Source of the DNA: Staphylococcus hominis subsp. hominis
GTDB lineage: Bacteria > Bacillota > Bacilli > Staphylococcales > Staphylococcaceae
Assembly: GCF_002901845.1 (NCBI RefSeq)
Contig: NZ_PPQE01000025.1
Location: 947,686-1,011,685, forward strand
Length of the DNA: 64,000 nt
Reading direction: 5' to 3'
The position numbers and the translations under genes are program-made. The stretch's first letter is position 1. Every line of letters begins with the position of its first letter. The notes under the pieces are model-generated. The model was given only the letters and a program-made list of their open reading frames with translations. It ran no database searches and was not told the origin of the DNA. Positions 51,839-61,194 of the stretch are shown here, piece by piece.

Positions 51839-52456
51839 TTAAAGACGTTCTTGAATAAGATGAAGTTCATGTTGTAACTGTGCTGTACGTCTTTCTATTT
51901 CTTTAGTTAGAAAATCAATTTTTTCGTTACGCTTTAAATCTTTAGGTATGTCAGATTGATAAATAGGTTTACCAAATTTAATCATCGCTTGACCAGTGAC
52001 TAAACCATGTAACTTCGTTGGTCCAACATAAGCAGCTGGTAAGATTGGTGCTTTACCTAGCATAGCAATCGTTGCAGCTCCACGTTTTAAAGGCGCGCCT
52101 TCAACTGAAGTTCTATGACCTGTTGGGAAGATACCTACTGTTTTATGATCTTTCAATAATTTAACAGGTTGTTTTAACGTACTAGGTCCCGGATTTTCTC
52201 GATCTACTGGAAAAGCATTTAAAGATCTTAAAAATTTGCCACCCCATTTATTACTAAATAATTCTTTTTTAGCCATATAATGAATTTCATTTGGAATTAA
52301 AGCTAATCCTAATAAAATCACTTCATTATAACTTTCATGGGTACAAGTCACAACATATTTACTATCTTTAGGAATGTTCTCTTTACCTACAATATGTAAT
52401 GAACGTGCCATTTTTACGATTATTAATTCTAAAAATTTACTAATAAATTTATACAT
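51839..52456 (-). CDS. plsC: 1-acylglycerol-3-phosphate acyltransferase family protein
   Basis: The 205-residue protein belongs to the PlsC family, which adds the second acyl chain in phosphatidic acid synthesis, at the inner face of the membrane. Motif 1 reads CTHESYNE, i.e. His-x4-Glu rather than the usual His-x4-Asp; motif 3 reads FPTGHRTS rather than FPEGTRS. An N-terminal hydrophobic helix is short. I start it at MYKFISKFLE (ATG at 52456, after AGGTGA); an upstream start adds 27 residues of low quality. The divergent htrA lies next to it. Confidence 0.8.
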   Translation of the reverse strand: MYKFISKFLELIIVKMARSLHIVGKENIPKDSKYVVTCTHESYNEVILLGLALIPNEIHYMAKKELFSNKWGGKFLRSLNAFPVDRENPGPSTLKQPVKLLKDHKTVGIFPTGHRTSVEGAPLKRGAATIAMLGKAPILPAAYVGPTKLHGLVTGQAMIKFGKPIYQSDIPKDLKRNEKIDFLTKEIERRTAQLQHELHLIQERL

Positions 52457-52623
52457 TTTGTCACCTACTTCTAAGTTTCTACACTTAGTCGATTTTATCA
52501 TTAACTTATCACGTGAACAAGATTTTAAAAGATACATCTTAAGACTGATAGCTATTTACTAGAAATATTTAAATATTTTCTTCATAATTGAGATAATGGT
52601 TAAAATATATACGGAGGTTTAAT

Positions 52624-53880
52624 ATGACAGAATATAATCAATATTTTCAATCCAGCGATTATCAGCATTCACGTCCACCTAAACCGAAGTTTCCATGGTT
52701 TAGAATTATTATTATTGCTCTAATCGCTGGTATCATAGGAGCATTAATTGTTTTAGGAGTTAATCGACTTATGAATGGAGATGATTCAAATAGTGGTGGA
52801 TCTCAAGTCCAACAGGCTACGAATGATAAAGGTGGCAATGTGTTAGACGGTAAAAGTGATAAATATAAATCGGTTAATGCCATGATCAAAGATGTTTCTC
52901 CTGCTATTGTAGGTGTCATCAATATGCAAAAGGCAACAAGTTTTGACGATTTATTACAAGGTAAATCAACTAAGGCACAAGAAGCCGGTATCGGTTCTGG
53001 TGTTATTTATCAAATTAACAACAATTCTGCTTATATCGTCACTAATAATCACGTTATTGATGGTGCATCACAAATTAAAGTACAATTACATAACGGTAAA
53101 CAAGTAGAAGCAAAGCTTGTAGGTACAGATGCAGTTTCAGATATTGCAGTTTTAAAAATCGATTCTCAAAAAGGAATTAAAGCAATGAAATTCGCAAATT
53201 CTTCTAAAGTTCAAACTGGCGATAGTGTTTTCGCAATGGGTAACCCACTTGGCTTAGAATTTGCTAACTCAGTAACATCAGGTATTATTTCTGCAAATGA
53301 ACGTACAATTGAATCTAATACCACTTCTGGTGGAACTAAAGTAAATGTGCTACAAACAGATGCAGCAATTAATCCCGGTAACTCTGGTGGTGCATTAGTA
53401 GATGTTAATGGTAATTTAGTAGGTATTAATTCAATGAAAATTGCTGCTGACCAAGTTGAAGGTATTGGTTTTGCAATCCCAAGTAATGAAGTTAGAGTTA
53501 CAATTGAACAACTCGTTAAACATGGTAAAGTAGAACGTCCTTCAATTGGAATAGGGTTACTTAACTTAAGTGATATTCCAGATTCTTATAAAAAAGAATT
53601 AAAAACTGATCGTGATACTGGTGTGTATATTGCAAAAGTTAGCCACTCTAGTGAATTAAAAGTTGGCGATATCATTACTAAAGTAGATAGTAAAAAAGTA
53701 GATGATGATACCGATCTAAGAACGTACTTATATCAAAATAAAAAGCCAGGTGAAACCGTGAAGTTGACTGTTATACGTGATGGTAAAACTAAAGATGTAT
53801 CAGTCACTCTTAAAAATCAAAAATCAATATCTTCGCAATCATATAATTCTGAAGATAATAATAGTCAATTTATTCGATAA
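52624..53880 (+). CDS. htrA: HtrA-type membrane serine protease
   Basis: HtrA degrades or refolds damaged surface and secreted proteins. The 418 residues have a cytoplasmic N-terminus, one membrane helix (about 26-46), an S1C protease domain with the triad His143 (TNNHVID), Asp173 (SDIAVL) and Ser254 (NPGNSGGAL), a PDZ domain (about 310-395) and a short polar tail. The ATG follows ACGGAGG. Staphylococci usually have two htrA genes; this is the one next to tyrS. Confidence 0.94.
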   Translation: MTEYNQYFQSSDYQHSRPPKPKFPWFRIIIIALIAGIIGALIVLGVNRLMNGDDSNSGGSQVQQATNDKGGNVLDGKSDKYKSVNAMIKDVSPAIVGVINMQKATSFDDLLQGKSTKAQEAGIGSGVIYQINNNSAYIVTNNHVIDGASQIKVQLHNGKQVEAKLVGTDAVSDIAVLKIDSQKGIKAMKFANSSKVQTGDSVFAMGNPLGLEFANSVTSGIISANERTIESNTTSGGTKVNVLQTDAAINPGNSGGALVDVNGNLVGINSMKIAADQVEGIGFAIPSNEVRVTIEQLVKHGKVERPSIGIGLLNLSDIPDSYKKELKTDRDTGVYIAKVSHSSELKVGDIITKVDSKKVDDDTDLRTYLYQNKKPGETVKLTVIRDGKTKDVSVTLKNQKSISSQSYNSEDNNSQFIR

Positions 53881-53885
53881 TAAAT

Positions 53886-53925
53886 AACGAGGTTAATCCA
53901 AAATAATGGATTAACCTCGTTTTCA
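53886..53925 (+). terminator. Bidirectional terminator between htrA and tyrS
   Basis: AACGAGGTTAATCCA and TGGATTAACCTCGTT form a perfect 15-base stem with a T run on the plus strand. The two genes are convergent. Confidence 0.87.
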
Positions 53926-53946
53926 ATATATTCTTCTCAGATAAGA

Positions 53947-55221
<1,275 letters not shown>

Positions 55222-55244
55222 CTATAAAATTTATTTTTATTAAA

Positions 55245-55485
55245 TAAAAAAGCACCCTCACAACAATGTAAGGGCGCTTATGCACGTTACCACCATACTT
55301 AACAATTCAAATAGAATTGTTTACTCTATTAATGATACGCTCATTAATAAACGTTGAATAAATAAGTATGAGGTGTATTCATATATAAACACATGTTAGT
55401 TCACAGCATCCACTAACTCTCTGTTAAGTTAATTTATATATTACTTCTCCTCTTATTCAATACATATTGAATTGATAATAATTAT
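55245..55485 (-). ncRNA. T-box leader of tyrS
   Basis: The minus strand shows the T-box core TGGTGGTAACGTGCA (55281-55295) and, after it, a terminator with GCGCCCTTAC and GTGAGGGTGC arms and TTTTTT (55245-55279). Stem I lies upstream. Uncharged tRNA-Tyr should allow read-through into tyrS. The tyrosine specifier codon was not pinned down. Confidence 0.88.
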
Positions 55486-55490
55486 AAAAA

Positions 55491-55509
55491 AACCTCTTCT
55501 AAAAGTCAA
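55491..55509 (-). promoter_or_regulatory. tyrS promoter
   Basis: TTGACT (55504-55509, minus strand) lies upstream of TATAAT (55491-55496). Counting through the oligo-T stretch, the gap between them reads 7 bases in these coordinates, shorter than the normal 16-18, so the -35 choice is uncertain; the TATAAT box is clear and sits right before the T-box leader. Confidence 0.4.
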
Positions 55510-55554
55510 ATATGCTAGATATGATATACTGTATTTAATTTGAGGAGGACTACC

Positions 55555-56442
55555 ATGAAATTATTATTTAAAGATATTCAATTTAAAACGTTTGAAAAAA
55601 ATTATAAATTTATAAAACATATTATGGTAGGCCTTTTGAGTATTATAGTTTTAGGTTCTATACTTATTGTTCTTGGTACTGCTACTTATTTTCATCATCT
55701 TACTCAAGAAGCTTCAAATATAAGTGATACTGAATTGAAACACCGCGTACTACACTTTTCAGGTGATGAGATTTTGAATCACGATAAAAATATTTTAACT
55801 GAGTACGATCATTCTCAAAACTCTCTCATCGTAGGTCCAAAACATGTAAATTCAAACGTAATTAAAGCATTAATATCTTCTGAAGACACATTATTTTTTA
55901 AACATGATGGAATTTTACCAAAAGCGTTAATAAGAGCAATGATACAAGATGTTTTAAGTTTAAATTCTCGTTCTGGCGGAAGTACAATTACACAACAATT
56001 AATAAAGAATCAAGTCTTAACAAATGAAAAAACATATAGTCGTAAGGCAAATGAAATTATATTAGCGATGCGTCTTGAAAAAATATTATCTAAAAATGAA
56101 ATTATTTATACATATTTAAATATTGTACCGTTTGGACGCGATTATAATGGTGCAAATATAACTGGAATTGCATCTGCTTCCTATAGTTTATTTAACGTTC
56201 CCCCCTCCAAGTTAAATGTTGCACAATCCGCTTATCTTGTTGGCTTATTGCAAAGTCCTTATACGTATACACCGTATGAAAATAATGGTGATTTGAAGGC
56301 TTATAACGAAGTTAAAATTAGTATTGACCGTCAGCATTATGTATTAAAACGAATGCTAGTGGAAGGGGTAATTACTAAAAAGACATATCAACAGGCAAAA
56401 CAATATACTATTTATGATCATTTATTAACTAAGCCTCAATGA
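55555..56442 (+). CDS. sgtA: Monofunctional peptidoglycan glycosyltransferase
   Basis: This family GT51 enzyme polymerises lipid II into glycan strands and has no transpeptidase domain. The 295 residues have one membrane helix (about 22-47), the catalytic glutamate Glu110 in SSEDTLFFKHDG, and the second conserved segment GGSTITQQLIKN. S. aureus has SgtA at this place and MGT (SgtB) elsewhere; I assign SgtA by position. The ATG at 55555 follows GAGGAGG; a TTG five codons earlier falls within that ribosome site. It is divergent from tyrS. Confidence 0.86.
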   Translation: MKLLFKDIQFKTFEKNYKFIKHIMVGLLSIIVLGSILIVLGTATYFHHLTQEASNISDTELKHRVLHFSGDEILNHDKNILTEYDHSQNSLIVGPKHVNSNVIKALISSEDTLFFKHDGILPKALIRAMIQDVLSLNSRSGGSTITQQLIKNQVLTNEKTYSRKANEIILAMRLEKILSKNEIIYTYLNIVPFGRDYNGANITGIASASYSLFNVPPSKLNVAQSAYLVGLLQSPYTYTPYENNGDLKAYNEVKISIDRQHYVLKRMLVEGVITKKTYQQAKQYTIYDHLLTKPQ

Positions 56443-56625
56443 ATCAATCAATATCTTTTATCGCACTTTATATTAATTTAAATAGTTTATGAGTATTGAA
56501 TTTAAAAGACTTTTAAAATAAATATATGATAGTAATAACACAAAATATTGATATATCATTTAAATTACCTGAAATTCGTCTTTTAATTGGTTTTGCCGCT
56601 AAATTACTTGTCTTTTCACATGCAG

Positions 56626-56660
56626 TTTTACCAACAAAATGATGAAATTTGTTGGTAAAA
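56626..56660. repeat. Perfect 13-base inverted repeat
   Basis: TTTTACCAACAAA (56626-56638) and TTTGTTGGTAAAA (56648-56660) are exact inverted copies around a 9-base loop. They lie between sgtA and fhs next to a terminator. The short T run on either strand makes terminator use possible. Confidence 0.6.
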
Positions 56661-56665
56661 CAAAG

Positions 56666-56701
56666 AAACGTCTGAGACAGTAAAAGTCTCAAACGTTTTT
56701 T
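56666..56701 (+). terminator. Terminator between sgtA and fhs
   Basis: AACGTCTGAGAC pairs with GTCTCAAACGTT with one mismatch and TTTTTT follows on the plus strand. The reverse orientation ends in a weaker T run for fhs. GTCTGAGACA-type stems recur in this window (also at 34802). Confidence 0.65.
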
Positions 56702-56713
56702 CTTTAATCTAAA

Positions 56714-58381
56714 TTAGAATAATCCTACTGCATGACCTTCATCAGTGACATCCATGTTTAATGCCGCTGGTTTTTTAGGTAATCCCGGCATTGTCATAAT
56801 TGCACCTGTTAATGCAACAATAAATCCAGCGCCTGTTTTAGCTTCTAATTCTCTGATAGTTATATCAAAATCAGTTGGTGCGCCTAAAGCGGTTGCATCA
56901 TCACTAAATGAGTACTGTGTTTTAGCCATACAGATTGGATATTTGCCCCATCCATTGTCGGTAAATTCTTTTAATTGTCTTTTTGCTTTTTTACTGAACG
57001 TTACTGAAGAACCACCATAGATTTCTTTTACAATTGTTTCAATTTTTTCTTCTAATGATTGATCTAAATCATACAAGAATTTAAATTCTTGTGGTTGATC
57101 GATGACTTCAAGAACTTGATTAGCAAGATCAACGCCACCTTTACCACCTTTCTCCCATACTTCTGTTAAGGCAATTCGTACATTATTTTCTTTAGCCCAA
57201 GCTTTAACTGCTTCAGTTTCATCTTCAGTATCATGTACAAATGCATTTAAAGCAACCACAGGTTCTACTCCAAATTTTCTAATATTATTAACATGACGCT
57301 CTAAATTAACAATACCAGATTTAACTGCTTCGACATTTTCTTCTTTTAGATTATCTTTAGCAACACCTCCATGCATTTTTAACGCACGAACAGTAGCTAC
57401 TAGGACAACTGCAGAAGGTTCAAAGCCTGCTTCACGTGCTTTGATGTCTATAAATTTTTCAGCGCCTAAATCTGAACCAAAGCCTGCTTCTGTAACAACA
57501 ATATCTGCCAAATCACGTGCAGTTTCAGTTGCTAAAATCGAGTTACAACCATGAGCAATATTAGCAAATGGCCCACCATGTACAAGTGCTGGTGTTCCTT
57601 CAATAGTTTGTACTAAATTAGGTTTAATTGCATCTTTAAGTATCATTGCAAGAGCGCCTTCAACTTTTAAGTCTGCAACAGTAATTGGTTTACGTTCACG
57701 AGTATAACCAACTGTAATACGACTGATTTTTTCTTTTAAATCATTAATATTACGAGCTAAACATAAAATCGCCATTATTTCAGATGCTACAGTGATATTG
57801 AAACCATCTTCACGTGGAACACCGTTAGTTGGTCCACCTAACCCAACGATGACATTACGTAATGCACGATCATTCATATCAAGTACACGTTTCCATTCAA
57901 CACGACGTACATCAATTGCTAAATCATTACCTTGATGAATGTGATTGTCTATAAATGCTGATAATGCATTATTCGCTGTTGTAATTGCATGGAAATCACC
58001 GTTAAAGTGTAAATTAATATCTTCCATAGGTAAAACCTGCGCATATCCCCCACCAGTAGCGCCACCTTTAATTCCGAAAGTTGGCCCTAAAGCAGGTTCA
58101 CGCAAAGCAACCATAACATTTTTATTTAACTCATTAAAAGCATCAGCTAAGCCTACTGTGACAGTTGATTTACCTTCACCAGCTGGTGTAGGACTCATTG
58201 CAGTTACTAAGACAACTTTACCTTTTTCATCTCTTGATTGAATTTGATTAATATCAATTTTAGCTTTGTAGTGTCCATATTGCTCTAAAGCATGTTCAGG
58301 TATTCCTGCTTTTTTCGCAATGTCTCCAATTGATTTTAATTCTGATTGATTAGCAATATCTAAATCTGATAAATGTGCCAA
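56714..58381 (-). CDS. fhs: Formate-tetrahydrofolate ligase
   Basis: Fhs attaches formate to tetrahydrofolate using ATP, giving 10-formyl-THF for purines and initiator tRNA. The 555 residues have the ATP-binding TPAGEGKST (65-73), [10 protein letters not shown], and the C-terminal [20 protein letters not shown]. The likely start is TTG at 58381, ten bases after AAGGGG; the next ATG would remove a conserved N-terminal segment. It is the gene before ccpA on the same strand. Confidence 0.95.
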   Translation of the reverse strand: MAHLSDLDIANQSELKSIGDIAKKAGIPEHALEQYGHYKAKIDINQIQSRDEKGKVVLVTAMSPTPAGEGKSTVTVGLADAFNELNKNVMVALREPALGPTFGIKGGATGGGYAQVLPMEDINLHFNGDFHAITTANNALSAFIDNHIHQGNDLAIDVRRVEWKRVLDMNDRALRNVIVGLGGPTNGVPREDGFNITVASEIMAILCLARNINDLKEKISRITVGYTRERKPITVADLKVEGALAMILKDAIKPNLVQTIEGTPALVHGGPFANIAHGCNSILATETARDLADIVVTEAGFGSDLGAEKFIDIKAREAGFEPSAVVLVATVRALKMHGGVAKDNLKEENVEAVKSGIVNLERHVNNIRKFGVEPVVALNAFVHDTEDETEAVKAWAKENNVRIALTEVWEKGGKGGVDLANQVLEVIDQPQEFKFLYDLDQSLEEKIETIVKEIYGGSSVTFSKKAKRQLKEFTDNGWGKYPICMAKTQYSFSDDATALGAPTDFDITIRELEAKTGAGFIVALTGAIMTMPGLPKKPAALNMDVTDEGHAVGLF

Positions 58382-58460
58382 ATTATTTCAACCCCTTGTT
58401 TAAAATAAATTTTATGTAATAAGATATTTAGAAATAACTACCAAACCATCTTACTACTTT

Positions 58461-58490
58461 ATAATAACTAACAAATAAATATATGTCGAA
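58461..58490 (-). promoter_or_regulatory. Possible fhs promoter
   Basis: TTCGAC (58485-58490) and TATTAT (58461-58466) are separated by 18 bases on the minus strand, about 80 bases before the fhs start. A cre match sits just upstream of the -35. Confidence 0.4.
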
Positions 58491-58494
58491 TACT

Positions 58495-58509
58495 TGATAG
58501 CGTTTACAA
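58495..58509 (-). promoter_or_regulatory. cre site between ccpA and fhs
   Basis: On the minus strand TTGTAAACGCTATCA fits the CcpA consensus WTGNAANCGNWNNCW at every position. It lies upstream of the presumed fhs -35, where CcpA sites usually activate. In S. aureus acsA/acuA, which CcpA is expected to control, lie in this interval; here those genes are absent. Confidence 0.65.
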
Positions 58510-58583
58510 AAATTTAATTTTATTTATAATTAATTTAGCAATATTAAAAAGGTTTACATAATTTTATTATAGTAACTTATATA

Positions 58584-58620
58584 TTAAAAAAGGATAAAAT
58601 TTTGATTTTATCCTTTTTTT
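58584..58620 (-). terminator. ccpA terminator
   Basis: AAAAAAGGATAAAAT and ATTTTATCCTTTTTT form a stem with a T run on the minus strand, directly after the ccpA stop. Confidence 0.8.
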
Positions 58621-58629
58621 CACATTACT

Positions 58630-59619
58630 TTAATTAGTAGTGTTTCGATATTCAATTCTATGTGGTAAAACTACATTAGGTTCTGCAATGTCTTCTTCAT
58701 TCATAAATTTAGTAAGAAGACGCATACCTACTGCCCCGATGTCATATAATGGTTGAATGACACTAGATAGTTTAGGTCTAACCATTTCTACCAAACGCGT
58801 ATTATTAAAACTAACGATTTGTAGTTCTTCTGGAACTTTTATTCCAGCATCAAGAGCACTATGCAAAATACCAATTGCTTGTTCATCACTAATAGATAAT
58901 ATAGCATCAGGCAAATTATTTTTTAATTTTTCAAAGACATTCACTCCGTCTTTATAGCTTTCTGAACCTGATAATTCTATAGTGTTATTTAACTTTAATT
59001 GATGTTTGTTTAAAGCATCCTTTAAACCACTTAGTACATCTTCTTGAGCCTTTTTAGAATAATCTCCACTTACAAGTACAAAATCTTTTGCGCCTGTTTT
59101 AATAAGTTGTTCTGTAACTTCTCTGGCAGCTTTAGCAAAATCGATATTAACAGATGCGATATTGTCATCTTTACCATTTGTTCCAGATACTACTACTGGA
59201 ACTGAAGAATGATTAATTAAATCTTTGATTTCATCAGAAATTGTACCACCTAAAAAGATAATGCCATCTACTTGTTTACTTAACAAATTATTAAAAATTT
59301 CTTTTTCTTTTTCTGGATCATTGTCTGAATTAGAAATGATAGAGTGGTACTTATACATTGTTGCAATATCTTCAATACCTCTAGCAAGTTGAGAATAATA
59401 AATATTAGAGATATCGGGTATAATAACGCCTACTGTAGTTGTACGTTTACTAGCTAGTCCTCTTGCAACAGCATTTGGTCTATAATTTAATCTTTGAATA
59501 ACATCATTTACTTTTTTACGTGTTTCTGGTTTTACATTTTGATTGCCATTAACTACTCGTGATACAGTTGCCATAGATACACGAGCTTCTCTAGCTACAT
59601 CATATATAGTTACCGTCAT
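58630..59619 (-). CDS. ccpA: Catabolite control protein A
   Basis: CcpA is the LacI-family master regulator of carbon catabolite control; with HPr-Ser46-P it binds cre sites. The 329 residues have the N-terminal HTH ([20 protein letters not shown], about 2-21), hinge helix region [11 protein letters not shown], and a periplasmic-binding-like core with [12 protein letters not shown]. The ATG follows AAGGAGGA. A degenerate cre-like TGTAAGCGTTTCA overlaps the ribosome site region (59635-59648). Several cre matches in this window (gapB, ald, nagE, fhs) are probable targets. Confidence 0.96.
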   Translation of the reverse strand: MTVTIYDVAREARVSMATVSRVVNGNQNVKPETRKKVNDVIQRLNYRPNAVARGLASKRTTTVGVIIPDISNIYYSQLARGIEDIATMYKYHSIISNSDNDPEKEKEIFNNLLSKQVDGIIFLGGTISDEIKDLINHSSVPVVVSGTNGKDDNIASVNIDFAKAAREVTEQLIKTGAKDFVLVSGDYSKKAQEDVLSGLKDALNKHQLKLNNTIELSGSESYKDGVNVFEKLKNNLPDAILSISDEQAIGILHSALDAGIKVPEELQIVSFNNTRLVEMVRPKLSSVIQPLYDIGAVGMRLLTKFMNEEDIAEPNVVLPHRIEYRNTTN

Positions 59620-59679
59620 AATTTCCTCCTTGTAAGCGTTTCATTTATTATTATTACGTGTTTTCATTTCATTTTCAAA

Positions 59680-59738
59680 GTTTATCATAAATTGGTAATG
59701 TGTCAAATATATAAGACTTATATTCACAATTGTGTCAA
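59680..59738 (-). promoter_or_regulatory. ccpA promoter region
   Basis: Two TTGACA hexamers (59701-59706 and 59733-59738, minus strand) lie 60-120 bases before ccpA. The first is 15 bases from TAAACT (59680-59685); the second has TTATAT 18 bases downstream. Either or both may be promoters; the spacing is imperfect. Confidence 0.45.
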
Positions 59739-59881
59739 ATTTTAGTTAATAGATTTAATAAAATCAAAATAAAACTATTCGTTTTAACTAAAAAAGAACA
59801 ATATAGAAGTTAAATATAAAACTTTCTATATTGCCCTAAATTTTAGTAAAATGAATAGCTAGTAAATTAAAGGATGATGTT

Positions 59882-60973
59882 TTATTTAAGTTGTTTAGAG
59901 TTGTACATGTCAGCTAATGGCTTTAATTCATTATAAAATTTATCAAACTCATTTAAATCCATTTGTTGACCACTATCACTTAAAGCTACTGATGGATTTG
60001 GATGTACTTCTGCCATTACTCCGTCTGCACCCACTGCAAGTGCTGCTTTTGCAGTCGGTAACATAATATCCTTACGTCCTGTACTATGTGTAACATCTAC
60101 CATTACTGGTAAGTGAGTACCTTGTTTTAAGATAGGTACGGCAGAAATATCAAGTGTATTACGAGTAGCTTTTTCATAAGTACGAATACCACGTTCACAT
60201 AGAATAATATTTTTATTACCTTGAGAAGCAATGTATTCAGCTGCAAATGTAAATTCCTCAATAGTAGCTGATAAACCACGTTTTAATAAGATTGGCTTAT
60301 TTGTACGTCCAGCTTCTTTAAGTAATTCAAAATTTTGCATATTTCTTGCACCAATTTGGAAGACATCTAAGTATTCATCAGCAATTTCGAAATCAGCTGG
60401 ATTTACAATTTCACTAACAACATTAAGATTGAACTTATCTTTAACATTTTTCAATATTTTAAGCCCTTCAATTCCTAATCCTTGGAAATCGTATGGTGAT
60501 GTTCTTGGTTTAAATGCACCGCCTCTAATGAATTTCTCACCTTTGGCTTGTAAATCACGAGCTACTGCATCAACTTGTTCTTGAGATTCAACAGAGCATG
60601 GACCAAATACAAATGATTTATTTCCATCACCAATAACTCCACCGTTATCAAATTTTACAATTGTATCTTCCGGTTTTAATTTTCTTGAAACATATAAGTG
60701 TTTTTCATTTTCTGATTTTTGTAAATCAGTAGACGCTTTAAAGATTTCTTTAAACAATTGTTTAATTACATTATCATTAAATGGTCCGTTATTACGATCC
60801 ATTAATTCATTAATCATTTCTTTTTCTCGTTGAGGGTCATAAACTTTAGTACCTTGCTTAATTTTTTCTTCTCCTATTTTTTGAGCTAATTCCCCTCTTT
60901 TTGATAATAAGTCTAGAATTTGATTATTAATTGAAATTATCTCTTCCCTGTATTGTTCTAACTTTGTAGACAT
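59882..60973 (-). CDS. aroA: Bifunctional chorismate mutase / DAHP synthase
   Basis: This enzyme condenses PEP with erythrose-4-phosphate, the first step of aromatic synthesis, and carries an N-terminal chorismate mutase domain (about 1-90, AroQ fold) used for feedback sensing. The DAHP synthase part (about 105-363) has [19 protein letters not shown] and [12 protein letters not shown]. The symbol follows the Bacillus/Staphylococcus convention (elsewhere aroA means EPSP synthase, and this gene is called aroF/aroG). The ATG follows GAGGTGA. It lies between ccpA and ytxH, as in Bacillus. Confidence 0.95.
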   Translation of the reverse strand: MSTKLEQYREEIISINNQILDLLSKRGELAQKIGEEKIKQGTKVYDPQREKEMINELMDRNNGPFNDNVIKQLFKEIFKASTDLQKSENEKHLYVSRKLKPEDTIVKFDNGGVIGDGNKSFVFGPCSVESQEQVDAVARDLQAKGEKFIRGGAFKPRTSPYDFQGLGIEGLKILKNVKDKFNLNVVSEIVNPADFEIADEYLDVFQIGARNMQNFELLKEAGRTNKPILLKRGLSATIEEFTFAAEYIASQGNKNIILCERGIRTYEKATRNTLDISAVPILKQGTHLPVMVDVTHSTGRKDIMLPTAKAALAVGADGVMAEVHPNPSVALSDSGQQMDLNEFDKFYNELKPLADMYNSKQLK

Positions 60974-61049
60974 TCATACTCACCTCAATAAATTTTACTA
61001 TACTGAATTATATTACTTTAAAGCGGTAAAATAATTGTATTTAGATAAT

Positions 61050-61078
61050 ATTCTAACAATTACATTAAAAATGTTCAA
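61050..61078 (-). promoter_or_regulatory. aroA promoter
   Basis: TTGAAC (61073-61078) and TAGAAT (61050-61055) are spaced 17 bases apart on the minus strand, about 75 bases before the start codon. Confidence 0.6.
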
Positions 61079-61153
61079 CTATAAATCGAATAAATTTTCT
61101 AATATTTCTGAATTATTAAAAATAATATAATTAATAATACTATATAAAGAATT

Positions 61154-61188
61154 AAAAGAGCAATGTAAAATATTACACTGCTCTTTTA
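61154..61188 (-). terminator. ytxG-ytxH terminator
   Basis: AAAAGAGCAATGTA and TACACTGCTCTTTT form a stem with T runs on both sides, just after the stop of the repeat protein. Confidence 0.8.
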
Positions 61189-61194
61189 AAAATA

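Noticed and set aside
59635..59648. cre-like TGTAAGCGTTTCA overlapping the ccpA ribosome site
   Set aside because: It is one base short of the consensus spacing; autoregulation by CcpA cannot be claimed from it.
59806..59835. Hairpin CAATATAGAA ... TTCTATATTG downstream of aroA
   Set aside because: The stem is weak and the T run poor, so I do not list it as a terminator.
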